A stretch of 64,000 nt of DNA. Origin: Cryobacterium sp. PH29-G1 (lineage in GTDB: Bacteria > Actinomycetota > Actinomycetes > Actinomycetales > Microbacteriaceae). Position 1 is the first letter of the stretch; the number at the start of each line of letters is the position of its first letter. Positions 43,950 to 53,371 of this stretch are shown here, piece after piece. The stretch spans positions 372,001-436,000 of the forward strand of contig NZ_JASISY010000001.1 in assembly GCF_030063365.1 (NCBI RefSeq). The letters run 5' to 3'. A program made the position numbers and the translations under genes. The notes under the pieces are model-generated. The model had not been told where the DNA came from. It ran no database searches and saw only the letters and a list, made by a program, of their open reading frames with translations.

Positions 43950-45134
43950 CTAACGTTGCATGGCGGGCGGCACCTGAGTGTCCGCGCGCACGGCAAGACG
44001 CTCGTCGATCGCCTGTTCGTAGTAGTCCATCAGCTCGCCGCACACCGTCGGCCAGGAGCGCCCGAGCACCGATCGTCGTCCAGCTTCGCCCATGCGTGCG
44101 CGCAGCAGCGGGTCGCGTACGAGTTGGAGCACCCAGTGGCGCAGGTCGCGCTCGTCATCGGGCCGAAACAGGTAGCCGTTCTCACCGTGCGCGACGAGGT
44201 CGATCGGACCCCCGGCGTGCGGCGCCACCACGGGCAACCCGGCGGCGTGTGCTTCCTGCAGGGTCTGTCCGAACGTTTCCTCGGTGCCGGCGTGTACGAA
44301 AATGTCACAACTCGCGTAGGCGACAGCCAGCTCCCGTCCCGAGAGTCGGCCGAGCCACGTAACCGGCATTCCCGCGAGCGCACGGCGTATAGAAGGTACG
44401 CTCGGGCCGTCGCCGACGAGTACCAGACGGATGCCCGGCACCCCGCGCAGCGCGCGCAGTCGCTCCACCTGCTTCTCCGGCGCCATCCGACCGACATAGC
44501 CAACGATCACGGGCGTTGGGGCGGCGGGCGTTCGGGCGGCGGCCGACAGCGGCGCGATGCGTTCCCGCAGGGCTGCGACCGCCGGATCGTTCTTCAGGTT
44601 CGGGTGAAATCCGGTGAGGTCGACGCCGCGGGTCCACAGCGCGAGTCGCGGTACTCCCAGGCGCAGGAGGGCGGCCATCGATGACGAGGAGGGCACCAGG
44701 GTGCGGGTGGCACCCTCGTGCACCCATTTCACAAAACGCCAGGCCAGCGCGGTGGCGGGGCCGAGGTGATTGCGGTGAGCGTAGCCGGCGACATCCGTTT
44801 GAAAGATGGCGACCGAGGGAATGTCGAGGCGGTTTGCCGCGCTGATGCCCTGGGCGCCGAGCAGAAACGGCGAGGCTGCGTGCAGCACGTCGGGGCGAAA
44901 ATCGGCGAGCAGTTTCTGCACCTGTGGGCTGGGTATGCCAACGGGAAACTCGCGGTAATTCACCGCGGACACGGTGTGCACGGGAAATCCGGCGTATTCG
45001 GCCGGAGCGCCAGCGGGGGCGATGACCATGGCCTCATGCCCGGTGGCTGCCAGATGCTCGAGCACCCGGCAGACGCTCGTGGTGACGCCGCTGACGGTGG
45101 GAAGAAAACTTTCGCTGATGACTGCGATCCGCAT
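43950..45134 (-). CDS. GT4 glycosyltransferase, probable GDP-mannose-dependent mannosyltransferase
   Basis: 394-aa retaining glycosyltransferase of the GT-B fold. The N-terminal acceptor domain starts MRIAVISESFLPTVSGVTTSV, typical of the PimB/MgtA group. The C-terminal donor domain has GYVGRMAPEKQ (Arg/Lys for diphosphate) and HAGTEETFGQTLQEAHAAGLPVVAP (E-x7-E). It is divergent from a mannose-1-phosphate guanylyltransferase, which supports GDP-mannose as donor and a glycolipid or lipoglycan product. TAGCCT lies exactly 6 nt before the ATG. Confidence 0.87.
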   Translation of the reverse strand: MRIAVISESFLPTVSGVTTSVCRVLEHLAATGHEAMVIAPAGAPAEYAGFPVHTVSAVNYREFPVGIPSPQVQKLLADFRPDVLHAASPFLLGAQGISAANRLDIPSVAIFQTDVAGYAHRNHLGPATALAWRFVKWVHEGATRTLVPSSSSMAALLRLGVPRLALWTRGVDLTGFHPNLKNDPAVAALRERIAPLSAAARTPAAPTPVIVGYVGRMAPEKQVERLRALRGVPGIRLVLVGDGPSVPSIRRALAGMPVTWLGRLSGRELAVAYASCDIFVHAGTEETFGQTLQEAHAAGLPVVAPHAGGPIDLVAHGENGYLFRPDDERDLRHWVLQLVRDPLLRARMGEAGRRSVLGRSWPTVCGELMDYYEQAIDERLAVRADTQVPPAMQR

Positions 45135-45140
45135 GGTTCG

Positions 45141-45225
45141 AGGCTAGGGACCGGTCCTTGCCGACGGGTGACGGGCACATGAACAAATCGTGGCTGGGCG
45201 GCGCGCGCAACCGGCCCGATAGTCT
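45141..45225. promoter_or_regulatory. Divergent leaderless promoters of the mannosyltransferase and manC
   Basis: TAGCCT (minus strand, 45141-45146) and TAGTCT (plus strand, 45220-45225) each end exactly 6 nt before the start codon of their gene (45134 and 45232). The 97-bp gap therefore contains two back-to-back leaderless promoters. Confidence 0.65.
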
Positions 45226-45231
45226 GAGCGG

Positions 45232-46353
45232 ATGATTACGTCCAGTGAGCCCATCGACCGCCTGTACAGCGTGATCCCGGCCGGCGGTATCGGCTCCCGG
45301 CTGTGGCCGCTGTCCCGAGCGGATGCCCCCAAATTTCTGCACGACCTCACCGGCTCCGGTCATACCCTGCTGCGCGACACCTGGGATCGCCTCGTTCCGC
45401 TGTCGGGGGAGCAGCGCATCATGGTCGTCACCGGGCGTGCCCACCGTGCCGCCGTCGAGCAGCAGCTGCCCGAGTTGAGCGACCCGAACGTCGTGCTGGA
45501 GAGCGAACCGCGTGATTCCACCGCCGCGATCGGCCTCGCCGCCGCCATCTTGCAGCGGCGCGAACCCGGCGTGATCATTGGATCGTTCCCGGCCGACCAT
45601 GTCATCCGGGGCGATGCCCAGTTCCGCTCCGCGGTGACGGAGGCGGTCGCGGCAGCGGATGCCGGCTATATCGTCACGATCGGAATCCAGCCGACCGAAC
45701 CCGCAATCGGCTTCGGTTACATCAAGAGCGCCGCAGCGCTCGAGGTCGCCGGTGCCCCGACGGCCCTCGCCGTGGACTCCTTTGTGGAAAAACCAAGCCC
45801 TGACGTCGCCGAAGAGTACTTCGCCGACGGTAACTTCCTCTGGAATGCCGGCATGTTCATCGCGCGGGCGGACCGGCTGCTGGCCGAAATAGCGGTGGCC
45901 GAGCCCGAGCTGCACGCCGGACTGATGAAGCTCGCCGAGGCGTGGGACACCCCGGCCCGCGGGGCCGTGGTCGACCAGGTCTGGCCGCGCCTGAAGAAGA
46001 TCGCCATCGACTATTCGGTCGCCGAACCCGCCGCCGCCGCCGGCAAGCTCGTGGTGATTCCCGGTCAGTTCGACTGGGATGACGTGGGCGACTTCGCCTC
46101 GATCGCCAAACTGCACTCCGGCGGCCGCAAGTCCAACCTCGCCATCCTCGGCGAGGGCGCCCGGGTACTCGCCGACTCGTCGAGCGGCATCGTGGTCAGC
46201 CATACCGGCCGCATGATCGCGCTTATCGGTGTCGAGGACATTGTCGTGGTCGACACCCCGGATGCCTTGTTGGTCACCACGAGCGCAAACGCGCAAAAGG
46301 TCAAGGCCGTCGTCGATGCGCTCAAGCTGTCCGGCTCCAGCGACGTGCTCTAG
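45232..46353 (+). CDS. manC: Mannose-1-phosphate guanylyltransferase
   Basis: 373-aa nucleotidyltransferase making GDP-mannose from GTP and mannose 1-phosphate. VIPAGGIGSRLWPLSRADAP is the pyrophosphorylase motif, with ESEPRDSTAAIGLAA, GSFPADHVI, FVEKPSPDVAEEYF and WNAGMFIARADRLL downstream. The length fits the short, non-fused class lacking the isomerase domain. TAGTCT lies exactly 6 nt before the ATG. It faces the GT4 mannosyltransferase gene. The next gene has its own promoter signal, so manC is probably monocistronic. Confidence 0.92.
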   Translation: MITSSEPIDRLYSVIPAGGIGSRLWPLSRADAPKFLHDLTGSGHTLLRDTWDRLVPLSGEQRIMVVTGRAHRAAVEQQLPELSDPNVVLESEPRDSTAAIGLAAAILQRREPGVIIGSFPADHVIRGDAQFRSAVTEAVAAADAGYIVTIGIQPTEPAIGFGYIKSAAALEVAGAPTALAVDSFVEKPSPDVAEEYFADGNFLWNAGMFIARADRLLAEIAVAEPELHAGLMKLAEAWDTPARGAVVDQVWPRLKKIAIDYSVAEPAAAAGKLVVIPGQFDWDDVGDFASIAKLHSGGRKSNLAILGEGARVLADSSSGIVVSHTGRMIALIGVEDIVVVDTPDALLVTTSANAQKVKAVVDALKLSGSSDVL

Positions 46354-46397
46354 GCCAATCCTGACTAGAATTCCAGTTCATGCTTAAGGGAGTGTCC

Positions 46398-47459
46398 ATG
46401 CGTCGTGTGATCGCTGTTGCTGCCCTCGCGGCATCCGCTCTGCTGCTGTCCGGGTGCGCGCAGGCGCCGACCCCCACCGCGACCACGGACGCGACGGAGC
46501 CGGAGTACTGCGCCCGCATGGTTACGAACTCCGGTGGTCTCGAAGACCGCTCGTTCAACCAGTCCAGTTGGGAAGGCCTGCAGGAGGCAGCGGCCACGTA
46601 CGGCATCGACGCCGACGCGATCGTGTCGACCGCCGAGACCGATCTGGCACCGAATGTGAGCCAGGCTGTGGCCACCGGATGCTCGTTCGTACTCACCGTC
46701 GGCTATGAACTGGCCGACGCCACCCTCGCCGAGGCGACGGCCAACCCCGACGTGCACTTCGCGATCGTCGACGAGGTCATCGACGCACCCAACGTGAAAC
46801 CGATCGTGTTCGATACCGCCCAGGCGTCGTTTCTGGCCGGTTACCTCGCCGCCGGGGTCAGCAAGACCGGCATTGTGGCAACCTTCGGCGGCGGCAATCA
46901 ACCGCCCGTCACCCTGTTCATGGACGGGTTCGTCGACGGCGTTGCGATGTACAACGACAAGCACGAGGCCGACGTGCGGGTGCTCGGCTGGAACAAAGAC
47001 ACCCAGGACGGCAGCTTCACCGGTGACTTCGAAGACGTCAACAAGGGCAAGGTCCTCGCTCAATCATTCATCGACCAGGGTGCCGACATTATTCTGCCGG
47101 TCGCCGGCCAGGTCGGTCAGGGCGCGGCCGCTGCCGCGATCGAGACACCGGGCGTTTCCATTATTTGGGTCGACAACGACGGTTATGTCACGCTGCCCAC
47201 CCAGTTTCAATCGGTCGTACTCACGAGCGTGCTGAAAAACACCGCGGACGCGGTGGTGGAGACCATCGGGTCCGACCTGGACGGCACCTTCGACAACACG
47301 GCATTCGTGGGAACGCTGAAGAACGGCGGCGTGGAGATTGCAGACTTCCACGAGCAGGCCGATCTCGTGCCGGCTGAACTCGTCGACGAACTCGACCAGA
47401 TTCGAGCCGCAATTATAGCCGGGATCATTGTCGTGGATGGCCCCAGTTCACCCCAGTAA
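46398..47459 (+). CDS. BMP-family (PnrA-like) nucleoside-binding lipoprotein, first copy
   Basis: 353 aa. A lipoprotein signal peptide ends at LLLSGC (Cys near residue 20), so the protein is anchored outside the membrane. The BMP fold is marked by GGLEDRSFNQSSWEGL, VTVGYELADATLA, IDAPNVKPIVFDTAQASFLAGYLAAG and a Gly-rich GWNKDTQDGSFTG. ATG 46398 has GGGAGTG upstream, and TAGAAT at 46372-46377 may be its -10 box. It is about 143 bp before a paralogue that heads the transporter operon and may supply the same permease with a different ligand preference. Confidence 0.88.
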   Translation: MRRVIAVAALAASALLLSGCAQAPTPTATTDATEPEYCARMVTNSGGLEDRSFNQSSWEGLQEAAATYGIDADAIVSTAETDLAPNVSQAVATGCSFVLTVGYELADATLAEATANPDVHFAIVDEVIDAPNVKPIVFDTAQASFLAGYLAAGVSKTGIVATFGGGNQPPVTLFMDGFVDGVAMYNDKHEADVRVLGWNKDTQDGSFTGDFEDVNKGKVLAQSFIDQGADIILPVAGQVGQGAAAAAIETPGVSIIWVDNDGYVTLPTQFQSVVLTSVLKNTADAVVETIGSDLDGTFDNTAFVGTLKNGGVEIADFHEQADLVPAELVDELDQIRAAIIAGIIVVDGPSSPQ

Positions 47460-47602
47460 GGGGAGATTTCTGTTGCGAAAGGTCGCGGCTTGGTAACGAC
47501 TCGCTCGCGCACCCACAATGCTCATCTGCGCAGCGTCACATTCGGTAACGTGGAGCCCATCACGCCCGTGCGATCGAGCTGGGCAGCATCCTGGAGGTCC
47601 TC

Positions 47603-48709
47603 TTGACAATTTCGACCCGGAAGACCGCACTTGCCGGTCTTGCAATGTTCGGCACCGTGGCGATGCTCGCCGGCTGTGCTCAGGCGCCTGCCACGACCGA
47701 CAACACCAACTCGGCCGCTTCCAGCGACTTTCTGCCCTGCATGGTCTCCGACGAGGGTGGATTCGACGACCAGTCGTTCAACCAGCTCGGCTTCGAAGGC
47801 CTCACCGAGGCCGCCAAAGACCTCGGCGTAACGCCCAAAACGGTCGAGTCCGCCACCGAGACCGACTACCAGTCGAACGTGCAGAACCTCGTCGACCAGG
47901 GCTGTAACCTCATCGTGACCGTCGGGTTCAACCTCGCCGCTGCCACCGTGGAGTCGGCTCTGGCCAACCCCGAGGTCAACTACGCCATCATCGACAACGA
48001 TGCTGACCTCAACTTTGACGGCACGGTCGACGCGCCGAACATCAAGCCGCTCCTGTTCGACACCGCTCCCGCCGGCTTCATGGCCGGTTACGCGGCTGCC
48101 GGCTACAGCAAGACCGGTGTTGTTGGTACCTACGGCGGACAGCAGATTCCCCCGGTCACTATCTTCATGGATGGCTACGCCGACGGCGTCACCTACTTCA
48201 ACGAGAAGAACGGTAAGAACGTTCAGACCATCGGCTGGGACGTTGCCGCGCAGACCGGCTCGTTCACCGGCGGTTTCGCAGCCGGCGTCGACTCCCTCGC
48301 CAAGGCACAGGGCCTGATCGACCAGAACGCTGACGTGCTCCTGCCCGTCGGTGGACCGATCTTCCTGAGCGCGATTGAAGCGATCAAGAGCTCGGGCAAG
48401 GACATCGCGATGATCGGTGTCGACGCCGACCTGTTTGAGACCAACCCGGCCGGTTCCAGCCTGTTCCTCACCAGCATCCTCAAGGACATCAAGCTCGCCG
48501 TGTCCACCGTCGTCACGGATTCCGGCTCCGGCAGCTTCGACCCGGCGCCCTACATCGGAACGCTCGACAACGAAGGCGTGGGCATCGCACCCTTCCACGA
48601 CTTCGAGTCCAAGGTTCCCGCGACCATGACCGATGACGTTGCCGCCATCAAGGCCGGCATCATCGACGGTTCGATCACGGTCGAATCGCCCGCTTCGCCC
48701 AAGCAGTAA
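47603..48709 (+). CDS. BMP-family (PnrA-like) nucleoside-binding lipoprotein, second copy
   Basis: 368 aa. Lipobox MLAGC (Cys near residue 25) marks it as the extracytoplasmic receptor. GGFDDQSFNQLGFEGL, VTVGFNLAAATV, LFDTAPAGFMAGYAAAG and GWDVAAQTGSFTGGFAAG follow the family and the paralogue upstream. The start is TTG 47603, supported by GGAGG five nt before it. A perfect hairpin follows the stop, before the ATPase gene, so the receptor is probably made in excess over the channel. Nucleoside specificity is inferred from the cdd and deoA genes downstream. Confidence 0.9.
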   Translation: MTISTRKTALAGLAMFGTVAMLAGCAQAPATTDNTNSAASSDFLPCMVSDEGGFDDQSFNQLGFEGLTEAAKDLGVTPKTVESATETDYQSNVQNLVDQGCNLIVTVGFNLAAATVESALANPEVNYAIIDNDADLNFDGTVDAPNIKPLLFDTAPAGFMAGYAAAGYSKTGVVGTYGGQQIPPVTIFMDGYADGVTYFNEKNGKNVQTIGWDVAAQTGSFTGGFAAGVDSLAKAQGLIDQNADVLLPVGGPIFLSAIEAIKSSGKDIAMIGVDADLFETNPAGSSLFLTSILKDIKLAVSTVVTDSGSGSFDPAPYIGTLDNEGVGIAPFHDFESKVPATMTDDVAAIKAGIIDGSITVESPASPKQ

Positions 48710-48720
48710 TAAGCTCTGAG

Positions 48721-48752
48721 AATGGGGAGGCCGAATATTCGGCCTCCCCATT
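48721..48752 (+). terminator. Partial terminator/attenuator within the nucleoside operon
   Basis: A perfect 32-bp palindrome: 16 bases at 48721-48736 pair with 48737-48752 around GAATATTC, with GGGGAGGCC and GGCCTCCCC arms. It lies between the binding-protein and ATPase genes, a usual place for a hairpin that lowers downstream expression or protects upstream mRNA. Confidence 0.75.
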
Positions 48753-48801
48753 TCATTACCCTCGCGCGCTCCCGCATGCTTGACCCAAGAATTCAGGATG
48801 A

Positions 48802-50322
48802 ATGAAGCTCGAACTTCGCGGCATCACGAAGCGCTTCGGTGCGCTGGTCGCCAACAACAACATCTCCCTCACCGTCGAGTCGGGTGAAATTCACGCCCTG
48901 TTGGGCGAGAACGGCGCTGGCAAGTCCACCCTGATGAACGTGCTGTACGGCCTGTATCGGGCCGAAGAGGGCGAGATTCTGCTCGACGACAAGGTGCAGA
49001 AATTCGCCGGACCCGGCGACGCCATGAACGCGGGAATCGGCATGGTGCACCAGCATTTCATGCTCGTTCCGGTGTTCACCGTGGCCGAGAATGTCGTGCT
49101 CGGCCACGAAAAAACCACCTTCGGCGGCCGACTGGATCTCAGCGCGGCCCGTGCCAAGGTGCGGGAAATCTCTGACCGCTTCAATTTCGACATCGATCCC
49201 GACGCCCGCATCGAAGACCTGCCGGTCGGCGTGCAGCAACGCGTCGAGATTATCAAAGCGCTCTCCCAAGATGCCAAGGTGCTGGTGTTCGACGAACCCA
49301 CCGCCGTGCTCACCCCGCAAGAAACCGACGAGCTGATGGTCATCATGCGCCAACTCGCCGAGACCGGAACCTCGATCGTGTTCATCACGCACAAGCTGCG
49401 CGAGGTGCGCGCCGTCGCCGACCGCATCACGGTCATCCGTTTGGGCGCCGTCGTCGGTGAAGCATCGCCGACCGCGACCAACGCCGAACTCGCCTCGCTC
49501 ATGGTCGGCCGCGCTGTTGAACTAACCGTGCACAAGGACGCTCCCGACCTGCGTGGTACCGCGCTATCGGTGAAAAACCTCACGGTGGTTGACGCCCTCA
49601 ACCAGATCGTCGTGAACAACGTGAGCTTCGACGTGCAGGCCGGTGAAGTGCTCGCCATCGCCGGGGTGCAGGGCAATGGCCAAACCGAATTGACCCAGGC
49701 GCTGATCGGCCTGCAGCACCATGTCACCGGATCGATCGACCTCGATGGAAAGCCGTTGCGTGGTTACAGCGTGCGGCACATTCTCGATTCCGGTGTGGGT
49801 TTCATTCCCGAGGACCGCACCGAAGACGGCCTCATCTCCGACTTCAGCATCGCCGAGAACCTCATGCTCGACCGCAGCTCGGGGGCACCTTTTGTGAAAG
49901 CGGGCAATCTGCAGCTGGGGTTTCGTGCCACGTTCGCCGCGGAGAAGATTGCAGAGTTCGACATCCGTTCGCAGGGGAGCGACATGGAAGCCGGTCGGCT
50001 CTCCGGCGGCAACCAGCAGAAGGTCGTACTCGCCCGCGAACTGAGCCGTGAGCTGCGCCTCTTTGTCGCGGCGCAGCCGACTCGAGGGCTCGACGTGGGT
50101 TCGATCGAATTCGTGCACACCCGCATCATTGAAACCCGCGACTCCGGTATCCCGGTGATTGTCATATCCACCGAGCTCGACGAAGTTGTCGCTCTCGCCG
50201 ACCGCATCGCGGTGATGTACCGAGGAGAAATCGTTGGAATTGTGCCCGGTACCACCCCACGTGCCACGCTGGGACTCATGATGGCCGGCGAACCGGCCCC
50301 AGCAACGGAGGCGGCACTGTGA
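48802..50322 (+). CDS. Nucleoside ABC transporter, double ATP-binding subunit
   Basis: 506 aa with two ATPase domains, as in sugar/nucleoside importers (NupA/YufO type). Domain 1 has GENGAGKST, the weak signature LPVGVQQRVEI and LVFDEPTAVL. Domain 2 has the usual degenerate Walker A (GVQGNGQTEL), LSGGNQQKVVLARELS and AAQPTRGLDVGS in place of a normal Walker B. AGGA is very close to the ATG. It overlaps the first permease (GTGA). Confidence 0.93.
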   Translation: MKLELRGITKRFGALVANNNISLTVESGEIHALLGENGAGKSTLMNVLYGLYRAEEGEILLDDKVQKFAGPGDAMNAGIGMVHQHFMLVPVFTVAENVVLGHEKTTFGGRLDLSAARAKVREISDRFNFDIDPDARIEDLPVGVQQRVEIIKALSQDAKVLVFDEPTAVLTPQETDELMVIMRQLAETGTSIVFITHKLREVRAVADRITVIRLGAVVGEASPTATNAELASLMVGRAVELTVHKDAPDLRGTALSVKNLTVVDALNQIVVNNVSFDVQAGEVLAIAGVQGNGQTELTQALIGLQHHVTGSIDLDGKPLRGYSVRHILDSGVGFIPEDRTEDGLISDFSIAENLMLDRSSGAPFVKAGNLQLGFRATFAAEKIAEFDIRSQGSDMEAGRLSGGNQQKVVLARELSRELRLFVAAQPTRGLDVGSIEFVHTRIIETRDSGIPVIVISTELDEVVALADRIAVMYRGEIVGIVPGTTPRATLGLMMAGEPAPATEAAL

Positions 50323-51617
50323 GCGACACCTCGGCACCCGCACCGGCAGCCGCAGCACCGGCAGCCCCCGAACCCGGCGGCGCCAAGAAGGACGGGTCGG
50401 AACGCTGGACCCAAACCCTGCGCGATATCACCGGTGGCAGCGCCATGATCTCCATCCTGGCCGTTCTGTTCGCGCTCATCGTCGGCGCGGTTCTGATCGC
50501 CTTCACCAACGATCGCGTGCAGGAGACCGCGGTGTACTTCTTCTCGCGGCCGGGCGACCTGCTGCGGGCCGTCGGGGATGCCGTTGCGGGGGCCTACTCC
50601 GCCCTCTTCCAGGGCGCCATCTATAACTTTCGTGCCAACAACTTTCTCACCGCGATTCGTCCGTTGACCGAGACGCTCACCTTCGCGACGCCGCTGATCG
50701 CGGCCGGTCTCGGCGTAGGTCTCGCTTTTCGAGTGGGAATGTTCAACATCGGTGGCCGTGGCCAGATGCTGATTGCCGCCGGCGCCGCCGGTTGGGTTGC
50801 CTTCGCCGTGGAGCTGCCGGCCGGCATCCACCTGATCGTCGCCGTTCTGGCCGGACTGCTCGGTGGGGCCATCTGGGGCGGAATCGTGGGCCTGCTCAAG
50901 GCGCGCACCGGCGCGCACGAGGTGATCGTCACGATCATGCTCAACTTCGTGGCCCTGTATCTCATTCAGTTTCTGCTGCGCACCCCGGGCGCCCTGCAGG
51001 CTCCCGGCAGCAACAACCCGAAGACACCGGCCATGTTGTCCACCGCGATCTTTCCCGATCTGTTCGGGCCGCGTTACAACCTCCACGCCGGTTTCCTCAC
51101 CGTCATTGCGGCCACGATCTTCGTCTGGTGGCTGCTGAGCCGGTCCAGCCTCGGGTTTCAGTTTCGCGCCGTCGGGCAGAACCCGCGCGCGGCCCGCGTC
51201 GCCGGCATCAACGTGAAAAACATCTACATGTACGCCATGGCCATCTCGGGGGCCCTCGTTGGCCTAGCCGGGATCAACCAGGTACTGGGCACGGTGACCA
51301 CCGGGTTCGGCGCCGGCATCGATGCCGGAATCGGCTTCGACGCCATCACGGTGGCCCTGCTCGGTCGGTCAAAACCGTGGGGAATCTTCGCCGCCGGCAT
51401 CCTCTTTGGTGCTTTCAAAGCCGGTGGGTTCGCCATGCAGGCAGCCGAGGGCGTACCGATCGATATCGTCGTGGTCGTGCAGGCCCTGATCGTGTTGTTC
51501 ATTGCGGCCCCGCCGTTGGTGCGCGCCATGTTCCACCTGCCCACCCCCGGCACCACCAAGAAACCGAAAATTCGGGTTGTCAAGGCCCACAAGACCAACG
51601 AGGTGGTGGCGAAATGA
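50319..51617 (+). CDS. Nucleoside ABC transporter permease, first subunit
   Basis: 432 aa. An Ala/Pro-rich cytosolic N-terminus of about 40 residues precedes eight to ten helices. The branched-chain/ribose-type permease motif is FNIGGRGQMLIAAGAAGWVAF, with RAVGQNPRAARVAGI as the ATPase-contact loop. The GTG start overlaps the ATPase stop by 4 bp. Its C-terminal 30 residues are basic and cytosolic. Confidence 0.92.
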   Translation: MSDTSAPAPAAAAPAAPEPGGAKKDGSERWTQTLRDITGGSAMISILAVLFALIVGAVLIAFTNDRVQETAVYFFSRPGDLLRAVGDAVAGAYSALFQGAIYNFRANNFLTAIRPLTETLTFATPLIAAGLGVGLAFRVGMFNIGGRGQMLIAAGAAGWVAFAVELPAGIHLIVAVLAGLLGGAIWGGIVGLLKARTGAHEVIVTIMLNFVALYLIQFLLRTPGALQAPGSNNPKTPAMLSTAIFPDLFGPRYNLHAGFLTVIAATIFVWWLLSRSSLGFQFRAVGQNPRAARVAGINVKNIYMYAMAISGALVGLAGINQVLGTVTTGFGAGIDAGIGFDAITVALLGRSKPWGIFAAGILFGAFKAGGFAMQAAEGVPIDIVVVVQALIVLFIAAPPLVRAMFHLPTPGTTKKPKIRVVKAHKTNEVVAK

Positions 51618-52912
51618 GCACGATCACACAGAGCCCCGCCCCCACGCCGGCGTCGGCACCAATCGTGAAGGCGACGGCGGCGAGTCGCAGCTGGAAGATT
51701 CCGATCACCCTCGGCGGCTTCGCCGTGCTGTCGTTGTTCCTGTTTGTTTTGCTCGGTCGTGGCCAGCGCGGTGAGCTGAGCACCTTCCGCCTGTCCCAGG
51801 CCCGTGACGTGATCCAATTGCCCGCGGTAGCCCTGCCGACCTTCATCACCGGCGTGGTCGTCGCCATCGTGCTGGTGCTTCTGGCTGCACTGTCGGCCTG
51901 GATGGTCTACCGCCGCATCAAGATCCCGATCATCTATTCCATTCTGTTCGCCATACTGTTTCTGGTCGGGTTTCTGGCGTGGGCGGCATCCGGTTCCACG
52001 ATTCCGGTGCCCGGACTGTTGATCGGAACGGTCACCCTCAGCGCCCCGCTCATCTTCGGAGCTCTCGGCGGCGTGCTGTCAGAACGCGCCGGCGTGGTGA
52101 ACGTGGCGATCGAGGGTCAGTTGCTGGCGGGAGCCTTCAGCTCGGCGGTCGTCGCCTCTGCGACGGGTAACCCGTACCTCGGCCTGCTCGCGGCCATGGT
52201 CGCCGGCGCGCTCGTGGCGATGGTGCTCGCCGCTTTCTCGCTGAAATACCTCGTCGACCAGGTCATCGTCGGCGTCGTGCTCAACGTGCTCGTGATCGGA
52301 CTCACGAGCTTTCTGTACTCCCAGGTGCTCGCCCCCAGCAAGAACCTGAACTCACCTGACGTCTTTCCCCAACTCGACATTCCGTTTCTCAGTGAGATTC
52401 CGATCATTGGTCCGGTGCTCTTTCGTCAGACCATCATCGTCTACGTCATGTACTTCGCCATTGCGATCGTGTATTTCGGCCTGTTTCGCACCAAGTGGGG
52501 CCTGCGCGTGCGGGCCGTGGGTGAGCATCCACAAGCCGCCGACACTGTGGGCATCAACGTCAACCGCACCCGCTTCGTATCCGTCACCCTCGGCGGCGTC
52601 GTCTCAGGCTTCGGTGGTGCGTACTTCACGCTGGGTGCGGTGGGAGCATTCAACAAGGAAATGACCAACGGCATGGGCTTCATCGCCCTCGCCGCGGTGA
52701 TCTTCGGCCAGTGGCATCCGATCAAGGCCACCCTGGCGGCACTCCTGTTCGGTTTCGCGACCAACCTGCAGAATGTGTTGGGCATCATCGGCTCGCCGGT
52801 GCCGAGCGAATTCATGCTCATGCTGCCTTACGTCGTGACCATCTTCGCCGTTGCCGGGTTCGTCGGCCGCTCGCGGGCGCCGGCCGCCGACGGAAAGCCG
52901 TACATCAAGTGA
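51614..52912 (+). CDS. Nucleoside ABC transporter permease, second subunit
   Basis: 432 aa. After a Pro/Ala-rich N-terminus and four extra N-terminal helices, the core permease domain has LSERAGVVNVAIEGQLLAGAF and RAVGEHPQAADTVGINVNRTR (ATPase-contact loop). It forms the channel with the first permease. It overlaps neighbours on both sides by 4 bp (ATGA and GTGA). Confidence 0.92.
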   Translation: MSTITQSPAPTPASAPIVKATAASRSWKIPITLGGFAVLSLFLFVLLGRGQRGELSTFRLSQARDVIQLPAVALPTFITGVVVAIVLVLLAALSAWMVYRRIKIPIIYSILFAILFLVGFLAWAASGSTIPVPGLLIGTVTLSAPLIFGALGGVLSERAGVVNVAIEGQLLAGAFSSAVVASATGNPYLGLLAAMVAGALVAMVLAAFSLKYLVDQVIVGVVLNVLVIGLTSFLYSQVLAPSKNLNSPDVFPQLDIPFLSEIPIIGPVLFRQTIIVYVMYFAIAIVYFGLFRTKWGLRVRAVGEHPQAADTVGINVNRTRFVSVTLGGVVSGFGGAYFTLGAVGAFNKEMTNGMGFIALAAVIFGQWHPIKATLAALLFGFATNLQNVLGIIGSPVPSEFMLMLPYVVTIFAVAGFVGRSRAPAADGKPYIK

Positions 52913-53328
52913 CCGCTGTCACCGTGGACTGGGCGGCACTGCGCGAGGCCGCCCGCGCCGCCATGGCCACCGCCTATGTGCCGTATTCGAAGTTTCCGGT
53001 CGGTGCCGCGGCGCTGGTCGATGACGGGCGGGTGGTCAGCGGATGCAACGTGGAGAACGCCTCGTACGGCCTCACCCTGTGCGCCGAATGCGGCCTGGTG
53101 TCCAACCTGCACTTGAGCGGCGGCGGCCACCTCGTGGCGTTCACCTGCGTCGACGGCAATGGGGGCCTTCTCATGCCCTGCGGTCGCTGCCGGCAGTTGC
53201 TCTACGAACACTCCGCGCCGGGCATGCTGCTCGAAACGGTCTCGGGGGTCAAGACCATCGACGAGGTACTGCCGGATGCTTTCGGGCCGCGCCAACTCGC
53301 CGAGTACCGCGCCGGCACCGCCTCCTAA
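52909..53328 (+). CDS. cdd: Cytidine deaminase
   Basis: 139 aa, the tetrameric short form. YVPYSKFPVGAAAL binds the base; GCNVENASYGLTLCAECG gives the first zinc Cys and catalytic Glu; MPCGRCRQLL gives the other two Cys. It deaminates imported cytidine and deoxycytidine. The GTG start overlaps the permease stop, which ties salvage directly to uptake. Confidence 0.94.
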   Translation: MTAVTVDWAALREAARAAMATAYVPYSKFPVGAAALVDDGRVVSGCNVENASYGLTLCAECGLVSNLHLSGGGHLVAFTCVDGNGGLLMPCGRCRQLLYEHSAPGMLLETVSGVKTIDEVLPDAFGPRQLAEYRAGTAS

Positions 53329-53371
53329 CACCGTCCAGCTTCACACCACCGCTTCCTAAGGAGTCTGCCCC

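Noticed and set aside
43942-43954. AGGGTTGCCTAAC as a DtxR/IdeR iron box upstream of sdhC
   Set aside because: Matches only the centre of the corynebacterial box as I recall it, is not palindromic, and overlaps the end of the neighbouring glycosyltransferase gene.
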